Source: Tenacibaculum haliotis (GTDB lineage: Bacteria > Bacteroidota > Bacteroidia > Flavobacteriales > Flavobacteriaceae). Taken from it: a stretch of 64,000 nt of DNA. A model generated the notes under the pieces. The model made no database searches, was not told the DNA's origin, and was given only the letters and a program-made list of their open reading frames with translations. The stretch is from NCBI RefSeq assembly GCF_025215075.1, contig NZ_JAOBTH010000026.1:1-64000 (forward strand), read 5' to 3'. Shown here one piece after another: positions 51,898 through 59,509 of the stretch; within the stretch, counting starts at the first letter, position 1, and every line of letters begins with the position of its first letter. A program made the position numbers and the translations under genes.

Positions 51898-52287
51898 ATG
51901 AAATTTAACACACGAAAATGGGTAAAACCAGAAGATTTAAATCCAAACGGAACTTTATTTGGAGGTAGATTATTACAATGGATTGATGAAGAATTAGGTA
52001 TTTATGCTATTATTCAGTTAGAAATACCAAGAACAGTTACTAAATTTATGTCTGAAATAGATTTTGTTAGTTCAGCAAAACAAGGTGATATTATTGAAAT
52101 AGGAATTGAAGTTGTAAAATTCGGATCAAGCTCAATTACATTAAACTGCGAAGTACGTAATAAACTAACACATAAAACAATTATTGAAATTGATAAAATA
52201 GTTATGGTTAGTTTGGGTGAAGACGGTAACCCAATAAGTCACGGAAAAACAGAAGTAGAATACGTTAAAGACAGGTTAAATAAATAA
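51898..52287 (+). CDS. Acyl-CoA thioesterase, hot-dog fold (YciA-like)
   Basis: 129 residues from the ATG at 51898; the frame extends upstream only to a TTG. Hot-dog fold with PEDLNPNGTLFGGRLLQWIDEELG (the catalytic Asn/Gly and Asp of YciA-type enzymes are in NPNGTLFGG and WIDEE) and FVSSAKQGDIIEI. Hydrolyses acyl-CoA thioesters in the cytosol, probably medium to long chain. Shares a direction with its neighbours but has its own -7-like GAAATTTG (51875-51882). Confidence 0.88.
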   Translation: MKFNTRKWVKPEDLNPNGTLFGGRLLQWIDEELGIYAIIQLEIPRTVTKFMSEIDFVSSAKQGDIIEIGIEVVKFGSSSITLNCEVRNKLTHKTIIEIDKIVMVSLGEDGNPISHGKTEVEYVKDRLNK

Positions 52288-52305
52288 ATCGTGCGGATTT
52301 TTTTA

Positions 52306-52313
52306 TACTTTTG
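52306..52313 (+). promoter_or_regulatory. -7 promoter element of His-rich/TonB locus 2
   Basis: TACTTTTG, perfect TAnnTTTG, ~16 bases before the TTG start at 52334. Confidence 0.5.
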
Positions 52314-52333
52314 TATTTCTTTAAATTAATGAA

Positions 52334-52678
52334 TTGAAAAATATTAGCATTATCATAATAACGTTATTGTTGTTTGTACCTCCGGTTCAAGCGCACTCTG
52401 ATGCTATTATTTTTAATGATGGTAATATAATAGAAACTCATATTGATGAGATGGATACTGCGCATTCTGATACCCATCATCAAAATGATACAGAGGAAGA
52501 AAAAAAAACGGAACACCATCATCACTGTATTTCTTTAGGAATATCGAATGCAATTATTACTTCAGAATTTAAATTTCAGTTTGAAAAACCTCTTCAAATT
52601 AAAAAGAAAATACACTTTCATAAAGTTCTAAATACTGCTAGTTTTTTAGATGAACTTTTTCAACCTCCAAGAGCATAA
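52334..52678 (+). CDS. Small His-rich exported protein heading TonB locus 2, TTG start
   Basis: 114 residues read from TTG (the only in-frame start fitting the signal; the ATG at 52329 hits a stop after one codon). Signal KNISIIIITLLLFVPPVQAHS, then a His/Asp/Glu-rich stretch (DTAHSDTHHQND, KTEHHHHCIS) and a C terminus ELFQPPRA. The layout parallels the 106-residue protein at 45273. The exposed histidines point to metal binding; no enzyme motif. TonB receptor follows after 104 bases with two hairpins. Confidence 0.65.
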   Translation: MKNISIIIITLLLFVPPVQAHSDAIIFNDGNIIETHIDEMDTAHSDTHHQNDTEEEKKTEHHHHCISLGISNAIITSEFKFQFEKPLQIKKKIHFHKVLNTASFLDELFQPPRA

Positions 52679-52690
52679 TTAATTATAATT

Positions 52691-52742
52691 TTTTCAATTT
52701 CTTATTGAAAACGAATACATCTTTTTATCAAAAAAGATGTAT
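52691..52742 (+). promoter_or_regulatory. Two tandem hairpins between His-rich gene and TonB receptor
   Basis: First stem TTTTCAAT (52691-52698) / ATTGAAAA (52704-52711). Second stem ATACATCTTTTT (52715-52726) / AAAAAGATGTAT (52731-52742), perfect with a four-base loop. Neither is followed by a T run on the plus strand, so they look like leader or processing structures rather than a plain terminator. Confidence 0.5.
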
Positions 52743-52782
52743 AACTACACACTTACATTTATAATTAATTAAATCATTTAAA

Positions 52783-54936
52783 ATGATAAAAAATATAGTC
52801 CTAACCATATTTCTATGGTTATTCGCAGTGAATTTAATCGCACAAAATTCAATTACAATTAAAGTAATTTCAGATGAAAAAGATCCGTTACCAGGAGCTT
52901 CAATATTTATAAAAAACACAAAAATAGGTAATGAAACCAATTTAGATGGATTAACTACTATGAACAATATTCCCTCTGGAAAACAAATACTTATAATATC
53001 TTTTATAGGTTTTACAACAGTAGAGAGAGTAATTCAATTTCCAACTTTAAAAAAACAACTAATTATTGAACTTCATGAAGATGAAGAATCATTAGAAGAG
53101 GTTGTAATTCAATCAACCAGAAGTAAAAGAAGTATAGCTGAAATACCAACACGTGTTGAAGTTATTTCGGCAGAAGAGCTCGGAGAAAAAGCAATTATGA
53201 ATTCGGCAAATATAGCTATGGTATTGCGTGAGAGTACAGGAATACAAATGCAACAAACTTCGGCCAATTCAGCAAATCAATCTATAAGAATACAAGGGTT
53301 AGATGGACGTTTTACACAGTTACTAAAAGATGGGTTTCCGTTATTCGGAGGTTTTTCAAGCGGATTGAGTATTATGCAAATTCCACCTTTAGATTTAAAA
53401 CAAGTTGAAATAATAAAAGGAAGTTCGTCAACATTATATGGCGGTGGCGCAATTGCAGGTTTGGTAAATTTAGTGTCAAAAAAACCAACGGAAACACCAG
53501 AAATTAGTTTAATGTTCGATCAGACTTCTCGTAATGGAAGTACTTTAAATGCTTTTTATAGCCAACGATTTGATAAAATTGGAGTTTCATTATATGGTTC
53601 TGCTAATCATCAAAATGCTACGGATGTAAATAATGATCATTTTACCGATATTCCTAAAGTAAGAAGTGTTAGTTTTAATCCATCTTTTTTTTATTATCCA
53701 AATGAAAAAGAACAATTACGGTTAAGTTTAAACGCATCAGTAGAAAAAAGAATCGGAGGGGATATTGATGCTATAAATAATAATGTTTCGCCAGAGCATA
53801 ACTTTTTTGAAGAAAATAAAACGCAACGTTATGCTTCGCAATTAACATATAGCAATGATATTTCTGAAGATAAAACACTAACATTTAAAAATAGTGTAAG
53901 TTATTTTAAACGTAATTTAAGTTTACCTACATTTCAATTTAAAGGAAATCAAATAGCAACATTTACTGAGGCGACTTATAATTTATATAAAGATAATTCT
54001 GATTGGGTTTTTGGAGGGAATATTATCACAGAAAACTTTAAAGAAACTGAAACTACAAATTTAAATCGCAGTTATAATCAATTTACATTTGGTGGTTTTG
54101 CTCAAAATAATTGGGAATTTAATAAAAAAATGACTTTAGAAAGTGGTTTAAGAACTGATTATGATAATAACTACGGAACTTTTTTATTACCAAGATTGTC
54201 ATTATTTATAAAATATAATGACGCTGTTTCAAGTAGAATAGGAGGTGGTTTAGGTTATAAAATACCAACTATTTTTACTGAAGATGCCGAATTGCGCTCG
54301 TACCAAAATGTATTACCCATAAATGTTACCAATTTTAAGGCAGAGACTTCTATTGGGGTTAATACAGATGTAAATTATAAAACTCGAATATTTAATGGTA
54401 AAATATCATTATCATTCAATCAATTAGTTTTTTATACGCAATTAAAAAACTCACTCATATTACAAGAAAATGGTACTAATTATGAGTTTTCTAACGCTGA
54501 AAATAGATTAAATAGTTACGGAGCAGAAACTAATTTAAAGTTTAAGTACAAGCACTTTATATTGTTTTCCAATTATGCTTATAATAATGTAACACTTAAT
54601 ACAACACAAAAAGCATTAACCCCGAAGCACAGTATTGGTAGTGTTTTAATGTATGAAGTACACGATAAATGGCGAATAGGTTATGAGGCATATTACAAGA
54701 GTTCCCAGCTAAGAAATGATTTAACAGCTACGCCCAATTATTGGACAATGGGTTTTATGGTAATGCGTACTTTCGGAAAGATTAGTTTATATACAAATTT
54801 TGAAAACTTTACAGACACGAAACAACAAAATTATCAATCAATGATAAATGCACCACATAATAATCCAACTTTTACAGATATTTGGGCACCTACTGACGGG
54901 TTTGTTTTTAATACAGGAATTTTAATAAAATTATAA
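52783..54936 (+). CDS. TonB-dependent receptor (siderophore/chelate type)
   Basis: 717 residues. Signal ending LIAQ, carboxypeptidase-like domain (~22-100, DEKDPLPGASIFIKNT), plug with RIQGLDGRFTQLLKDGFPLFGG and GSSSTLYGGGAIAGLVNLVSKKP, and a barrel ending NTGILIKL. The plug sequence resembles receptors for ferric siderophores and cobalamin-like chelates; given the His-rich protein before it, a metal chelate is the likely ligand. No lipoprotein partner follows, unlike locus 1. Confidence 0.93.
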   Translation: MIKNIVLTIFLWLFAVNLIAQNSITIKVISDEKDPLPGASIFIKNTKIGNETNLDGLTTMNNIPSGKQILIISFIGFTTVERVIQFPTLKKQLIIELHEDEESLEEVVIQSTRSKRSIAEIPTRVEVISAEELGEKAIMNSANIAMVLRESTGIQMQQTSANSANQSIRIQGLDGRFTQLLKDGFPLFGGFSSGLSIMQIPPLDLKQVEIIKGSSSTLYGGGAIAGLVNLVSKKPTETPEISLMFDQTSRNGSTLNAFYSQRFDKIGVSLYGSANHQNATDVNNDHFTDIPKVRSVSFNPSFFYYPNEKEQLRLSLNASVEKRIGGDIDAINNNVSPEHNFFEENKTQRYASQLTYSNDISEDKTLTFKNSVSYFKRNLSLPTFQFKGNQIATFTEATYNLYKDNSDWVFGGNIITENFKETETTNLNRSYNQFTFGGFAQNNWEFNKKMTLESGLRTDYDNNYGTFLLPRLSLFIKYNDAVSSRIGGGLGYKIPTIFTEDAELRSYQNVLPINVTNFKAETSIGVNTDVNYKTRIFNGKISLSFNQLVFYTQLKNSLILQENGTNYEFSNAENRLNSYGAETNLKFKYKHFILFSNYAYNNVTLNTTQKALTPKHSIGSVLMYEVHDKWRIGYEAYYKSSQLRNDLTATPNYWTMGFMVMRTFGKISLYTNFENFTDTKQQNYQSMINAPHNNPTFTDIWAPTDGFVFNTGILIKL

Positions 54937-54945
54937 AAAATACAA

Positions 54946-54959
54946 ATGACAATTATCAT
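54946..54959 (+). promoter_or_regulatory. Possible Crp/Fnr site upstream of the prohibitin gene
   Basis: ATGACAATTATCAT is a perfect ATGAC-N4-ATCAT site lying 43 bases before the -7 box TACATTTG (55003-55010), two helical turns further than sites A-D, a class I distance (about -62.5). Weaker evidence than A-E. Confidence 0.4.
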
Positions 54960-55002
54960 GTAGAGTTGTAAGACTATGTTAAGGTAATTGTGATTAATTC
55001 TG

Positions 55003-55010
55003 TACATTTG
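55003..55010 (+). promoter_or_regulatory. -7 promoter element of the prohibitin gene
   Basis: TACATTTG, perfect TAnnTTTG, ~16 bases of leader to the ATG at 55031. Confidence 0.5.
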
Positions 55011-55030
55011 AATACACACAAATTATAAAG

Positions 55031-55867
55031 ATGAATAATAATAAACAATTAGATTTACAATTGCCAAAAGGAGGAATTCTTTTAGGAGTTTTAGCAGTAA
55101 TAGCAATTATTGCTTTTTCAAAATCAACCGTAACTATAAAGTCAGGACAAGCAGGTGTTTTATATAAAACCTTTGGTGGCGGAGTAGTAACAGATGAGGC
55201 AGCAATGGGAGAGGGGTTTCAGGTTGTAGCGCCTTGGAATAAAGTATTCATATACGAAGTACGTCAGCAGGAAATATATGAGAAAATGCAAGTTTTATCA
55301 TCAAACGGATTAGAAATTCAGTTAGAGGCTTCTATTTGGTTTCAACCACAACCTGGTAAAATAGGTTCTCTACATCAAGAAAAAGGAGAAAATTATATTT
55401 CTAGAGTTATACAACCAGCTATTCGATCGGCAGCTCGTAGTGTTGTTGGCCGTTACACACCTGAGCAATTATATTCTAGTAAAAGAGATGTAATCCAAAC
55501 AGAAATATTTGTTGAAACAAAAAAGATTTTAGACCAACAATATGTTCAATTAAATGAAGTTTTGGTAAGAGACGTTACATTGCCTCCAACAATTAAAACA
55601 GCAATTGAGCGTAAGTTAAAGCAAGAACAAGAATCTTTAGAATACGAATTTAGATTAGTTACCGCACAAAAAGAAGCTGAAAAACAAATTATTGAAGCAA
55701 AGGGTAAAGCTGATGCGAATAAAATTTTAAGCGCTTCTTTAACTGATAAGATTTTACAAGACAAAGGTATTGAGGCTACATTAAAGCTGTCTGAATCACC
55801 AAACAGTAAGGTAGTGTTGATTGGAGCTGGTAAAAGCGGAATGCCAATTATTTTAGGAGACCAATAA
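55031..55867 (+). CDS. Prohibitin/SPFH-domain membrane protein
   Basis: 278 residues. One N-terminal membrane helix (~13-30), SPFH domain (residues ~32-190: TIKSGQAGVLYKTFGG, ISRVIQPAIRSAARSVVGRYTPEQLY), then a coiled-coil of Lys/Glu/Gln (RKLKQEQESLEYEF) and a Gly-rich end. It closely resembles mitochondrial prohibitins, which form membrane rings around proteases such as FtsH. It is monocistronic with its own -7 box and a shared terminator. Confidence 0.93.
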   Translation: MNNNKQLDLQLPKGGILLGVLAVIAIIAFSKSTVTIKSGQAGVLYKTFGGGVVTDEAAMGEGFQVVAPWNKVFIYEVRQQEIYEKMQVLSSNGLEIQLEASIWFQPQPGKIGSLHQEKGENYISRVIQPAIRSAARSVVGRYTPEQLYSSKRDVIQTEIFVETKKILDQQYVQLNEVLVRDVTLPPTIKTAIERKLKQEQESLEYEFRLVTAQKEAEKQIIEAKGKADANKILSASLTDKILQDKGIEATLKLSESPNSKVVLIGAGKSGMPIILGDQ

Positions 55868-55888
55868 ACTTCATTAAAATTTAAGCAA

Positions 55889-55920
55889 AAAAAAGCAACT
55901 CATTTATGAGTTGCTTTTTT
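55889..55920. terminator. Bidirectional terminator between prohibitin and DeaD genes
   Basis: AAAAAAGCAACTCAT (55889-55903) and its exact inverse copy (55906-55920) with loop TT, T run on both strands. Confidence 0.9.
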
Positions 55921-55939
55921 AATATATAAGATTCTTTGC

Positions 55940-57799
55940 TTAGTCTCTTTTACGTTTTCTTCCAAAACCAGCAGAAGCATTACCATCACCACTACTTCTT
56001 CTAGAAGAAGATGAAGAACCACTGTCGTTACTACGTCTTCTAGAATCACTTCTGTTAGAAGATTCACCTCTACTAGAATCACTTCTTCTACCAGAACTTC
56101 TTGGCCCTCTATCATTTCCACCGCTTCTTCTTCTTCCGCTGAATCCACCACCGCCACCGCGAGGTTTTCTTCCGCCTCCACCGCCACCGCGATTAGATTT
56201 AGTAATTTCAATGTTTACAGAACGTCCGTTAAAGTCAGCATCATTAGATCCAAAAGCATCTAATGTTTCTTTTTCAAAGTTTTTATCAATTTCAAAGAAA
56301 GAAAAAGTATCTAAAATATCAATTGCACCGATTTCAATTTTATCTGCAATTTTTTGATCGTTTATTAAACCGATTAATGAAGCAGGATTCAATTTATCTT
56401 TTCTACCTAAGTTGATAAAGAAACGAGTCATGTTTTCATCATTAGATCTAGCTCTTGAACTATCTCTGTTTGATACATCGTTTAAATCGTCAGACTTGTT
56501 GTAGTAAGATAAAAATTTATTGAATTCTAAAGAAACGAATTTTTGAACTAATTCTTCTCTAGATAAGTCTTCTAATTTTTCATAGATACTAGGTAAGAAT
56601 TCTTCAATTTGTTCAGTATTAACTTCAGTAGCTTTTACCTTTTCAATTAAATGCATTAATTGATTTTGGCAAATTTCTTTACCTGTAGGTACTTTTTTAG
56701 CTTCAAATTTCTTTTTGATGATACGCTCAATAGAACGTAATCTACCTTTTTCTTTATTATTTACTAATACAACAGAAATACCTTTGCTACCAGCTCTACC
56801 TGTTCTACCACTACGGTGATTGTAGTTTTCTATTTGGTCTGGTAATTTATGGTTGATAACGTGTGTTAAATCGTTTACATCAATTCCACGAGCAGCAACA
56901 TCAGTTGCAACTAAGATTTGGATAGTTTTCTTACGAAATTTACCCATTACACTATCTCTTTGTTGTTGAGATAAATCTCCGTGTAAAGCATCAGCGCTAT
57001 AACCATCTTTTATTAGGTTGTTGGCTACTTCTTGTGTTTCTCTTCTTGTTCTACAGAAAATAATTGCGTAAATATCAGTATTTACATCTGCAATTCTTTT
57101 TAATGCTTGGTAACGTGTTCTTTCGTTTACAACATAGTATTCGTGAGTAACGTTATCTGATCCTTGATTTTTTTCTCCTGATGTAATTTCAACAGGATTA
57201 TCCATATAATTTCTAGCAATAGCTTCTACTTCTCTAGGAAAAGTTGCTGAAAATAATAAAGTTTGTTTTGTTTCAGGAGTTGCATCTAATACTTTATCAA
57301 GTTCGTCTTTGAACCCCATGTTAAGCATTTCATCAGCTTCATCTAAAACTAGCCATTTTACGTTTCCTAATCTTAAAGCTCTACGATTTATTAAATCGAC
57401 AGTTCTACCAGGAGTTCCTACAACTATTTGTGCACCTCTTTTTAAACCTCTAATTTGCTCTTCGATATTAGAACCACCATATACAGTTACCACTTTTAAG
57501 TCTGGTATGTATTTAGCGAATTCTTTAATGTTGTTTCCTATCTGAACTGCAAGTTCACGAGTAGGAGATAAGATAATAGCTTGTGTATTTTTATCTGAGT
57601 AGTCTATTTGCTCGATAATTGGTAAACTAAAAGCAGCAGTTTTTCCTGTACCTGTTTGGGCGAATGCTTTTAAATCTGCCGTAGATGAAATAATTTGTGG
57701 AATTGCTTTTTCTTGAATTACAGTAGGCTTTTCGTAACCTAAATCTGTTAATGCTTTGTTGATAGGCTCTTTTAAACCTAAATCTAAAAATGTTGACAT
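55940..57799 (-). CDS. DEAD-box RNA helicase, DeaD/CsdA-like, with RGG-rich tail
   Basis: 619 residues from the ATG at 57799 (MSTFLDLGLKEPI); the frame extends upstream to an ATG at 57868, but that stretch is leader-like. AQTGTGKT (47-54), PTRELA, TPGRT, DEAD motif in VLDEADEMLNMGF, SAT, and HRSGRTGR are all present. A DbpA-like RNA-binding domain (~470-550) is followed by an 85-residue Gly/Arg/Ser tail with GGGGGGRKPRGGGGGF and RGG-like repeats. Acts in ribosome assembly and cold adaptation. The likely promoter is over 130 bases upstream, giving a long leader. Confidence 0.93.
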   Translation of the reverse strand: MSTFLDLGLKEPINKALTDLGYEKPTVIQEKAIPQIISSTADLKAFAQTGTGKTAAFSLPIIEQIDYSDKNTQAIILSPTRELAVQIGNNIKEFAKYIPDLKVVTVYGGSNIEEQIRGLKRGAQIVVGTPGRTVDLINRRALRLGNVKWLVLDEADEMLNMGFKDELDKVLDATPETKQTLLFSATFPREVEAIARNYMDNPVEITSGEKNQGSDNVTHEYYVVNERTRYQALKRIADVNTDIYAIIFCRTRRETQEVANNLIKDGYSADALHGDLSQQQRDSVMGKFRKKTIQILVATDVAARGIDVNDLTHVINHKLPDQIENYNHRSGRTGRAGSKGISVVLVNNKEKGRLRSIERIIKKKFEAKKVPTGKEICQNQLMHLIEKVKATEVNTEQIEEFLPSIYEKLEDLSREELVQKFVSLEFNKFLSYYNKSDDLNDVSNRDSSRARSNDENMTRFFINLGRKDKLNPASLIGLINDQKIADKIEIGAIDILDTFSFFEIDKNFEKETLDAFGSNDADFNGRSVNIEITKSNRGGGGGGRKPRGGGGGFSGRRRSGGNDRGPRSSGRRSDSSRGESSNRSDSRRRSNDSGSSSSSRRSSGDGNASAGFGRKRKRD

Positions 57800-57921
57800 A
57801 TATACGTCTGTGTTCTTTTTAGATTCACAGACGCCAGTATCTGTAAACCTGATTCTTAATTTGGACAATAGATTATATGGCTAATAATCTGGTAGTTAAT
57901 AATCTAAATTTCATTTTATTT

Positions 57922-57945
57922 CAAAAATAAAATCCCGCAAAGGTA
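57922..57945 (-). promoter_or_regulatory. Two -7 candidates for the DeaD gene; long leader
   Basis: Minus-strand TACCTTTG (57938-57945) and TATTTTTG (57922-57929) both fit TAnnTTTG. Either gives a 5' leader of ~120-135 bases before the ATG at 57799, containing ACAGA...TCTGT inverse segments. Confidence 0.45.
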
Positions 57946-57971
57946 TGATAAATAATATAGATTATAGAGGA

Positions 57972-59327
57972 TTATTTGTTTTTGTGTAAATTGCTTACTT
58001 CTAGATTAATTCCTTTAGAAGATAAACTAGTGTATCCGTTAGTTATAACACCTTTATTATCAATTAAAACTAAACGTGGAAACTTACTAGATGAAAAATT
58101 GTAAACAGTACTTTTTTTAGGTAAAGTATACTGGTGTTTTATATCAATTTTCTTAGTATATCTTTTAGAAGCTGTAGATAGATTAACAACCACAAAATTA
58201 ACTTCCGGATTTTTTCTAATTAAATAATTAGTACGAGATGCAATCCATTCATCAGAAGCATGCTTATAATCTTTAAATAAAATAACAGTATTTTTCTTGC
58301 CTATTATTTCTGAAATATTTTTTTCTTCTCCTTTGGCATTCATTAAGTTAAAAGAAGGTAGTTTTTCTCCTGTTTGTAGTACTTTAAGATCGTTAATTAA
58401 ACGTTGTATGTTTTTTTTCTGTTCTATATCTGTATTCAACTTAAAAAAAGTAAAGAACATTTTATTTTTGTCTTTCTTATTAGGTTCTTTAAAGAAGTGG
58501 CGTACAACGGTGTTGTATAATAATTTATTTTTTATTTCTTCGGATGTTATATTTGAGTCTATATTATGTAATAAATCAACAGTAAAATTAGCTGATCTGT
58601 CTTTTTTAAGATATACGTCATTGTATAACTTATCAATCATAAAACTATAATACGGACTAAAGAAAATTAAAGAATCTTTCTTTGAATTGATGTCAGAACG
58701 ATAATCAAAATAAGAGTCAACTAATTTTTCAGGGGTTTCTTTTTTGAAATTATGAATAGCATACTGTTCTAAATTCGCATAAATAGGATATAGTAAAGAA
58801 ATATTTAGTATTTCTATAAAATCATTAGAAATTGTATTATCACTATTTTTATAATTGTTAATAATATTATGCTTGATTTTTTTAAGAGAGTCAATTTTTT
58901 TTAGAAACGTATCTTGAGATAAGTTATAAAACTTCGAAAAATTTTTATTGTCTTGTTCCGTTTGTAAAAAAGCTTCAATTAAGATATTGTTACGTGCAGC
59001 ATCTTTACCACTAAAAACCAAAGATTCATCAAAATCCCAAGTGTTTAGCCTAAAAAGTAAACTATCCTTAGGCTCTAAGTATACATATTGGTGTTCTGGT
59101 CCATGCTCAAATAAATATAATCCTTTTTTAAAATTCTTATAAGAACCTAAAAAACTATTATCTTTCTTTAAATAAATAGTATCATTAAAGCTATAATTGT
59201 CTGAAAGCGTTACATAACTACATTTTGGATTGATGATTTTACCACCAAAATAAGTAGCTTTTGCAGCTTCAGGTTCATTACAACTAATGAGTAAAATTAA
59301 TATAAAGGGTACTAAATATTTAGTCAT
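57972..59327 (-). CDS. Thioredoxin-like lipoprotein lacking the CxxC motif
   Basis: 451 residues from the ATG at 59327 (MTKYLVPFILILLISC, lipobox Cys16); an ATG 16 codons earlier precedes the signal. N-terminal DUF4369-like beta domain (~20-110), a long helical middle, and a C-terminal TlpA/thioredoxin-like domain (~310-440: GEKLPSFNLMNAKGEEKNISE). Where the redox CxxC should be, the sequence reads LFKDYKHASDEW, with no cysteine. It may bind partners without redox activity. A -7 box TATCTTTG (59348-59355) precedes it. Confidence 0.8.
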   Translation of the reverse strand: MTKYLVPFILILLISCNEPEAAKATYFGGKIINPKCSYVTLSDNYSFNDTIYLKKDNSFLGSYKNFKKGLYLFEHGPEHQYVYLEPKDSLLFRLNTWDFDESLVFSGKDAARNNILIEAFLQTEQDNKNFSKFYNLSQDTFLKKIDSLKKIKHNIINNYKNSDNTISNDFIEILNISLLYPIYANLEQYAIHNFKKETPEKLVDSYFDYRSDINSKKDSLIFFSPYYSFMIDKLYNDVYLKKDRSANFTVDLLHNIDSNITSEEIKNKLLYNTVVRHFFKEPNKKDKNKMFFTFFKLNTDIEQKKNIQRLINDLKVLQTGEKLPSFNLMNAKGEEKNISEIIGKKNTVILFKDYKHASDEWIASRTNYLIRKNPEVNFVVVNLSTASKRYTKKIDIKHQYTLPKKSTVYNFSSSKFPRLVLIDNKGVITNGYTSLSSKGINLEVSNLHKNK

Positions 59328-59347
59328 GTTTTTGCGGTTCTCTTTTA

Positions 59348-59355
59348 CAAAGATA
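59348..59355 (-). promoter_or_regulatory. -7 promoter element of the thioredoxin-like gene
   Basis: Minus-strand TATCTTTG; predicted start ~16 bases before the ATG at 59327, excluding the longer frame. Confidence 0.5.
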
Positions 59356-59479
59356 TAATGTTCAAAAATAAACATCTCTATATAATTTAGTTGTTAATTC
59401 ATTGTTAAAAGAATTAAAAGCGTCAAATGTAAGATGTTAAATATTTCCTTGCAAATTCTTTTTAAGTCAGTATATTTTA

Positions 59480-59487
59480 TACTTTTG
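59480..59487 (+). promoter_or_regulatory. -7 promoter element of the ABC-F gene
   Basis: TACTTTTG, perfect TAnnTTTG, ~18 bases of leader to the ATG at 59510. Confidence 0.55.
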
Positions 59488-59509
59488 CAGCCAATTTAAA
59501 AAGCTATAA

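Noticed and set aside
52508-52528. HHHH tract as a sign of an engineered tag
   Set aside because: It lies inside a naturally His/Asp/Glu-rich exported protein with normal codon use.
56000-56190. Repeat array suggested by recurrent CTTCTAGAAGA-like strings
   Set aside because: These are codon repeats for Arg/Ser/Gly in the helicase tail; spacing is irregular and the frame is open, so not CRISPR or a tandem array.
55900-56211. Long Val/Glu-rich reading frame on the minus strand
   Set aside because: It is another frame of the Gly/Arg/Ser-rich tail of the DeaD-type helicase; its composition mirrors the low-complexity codons.
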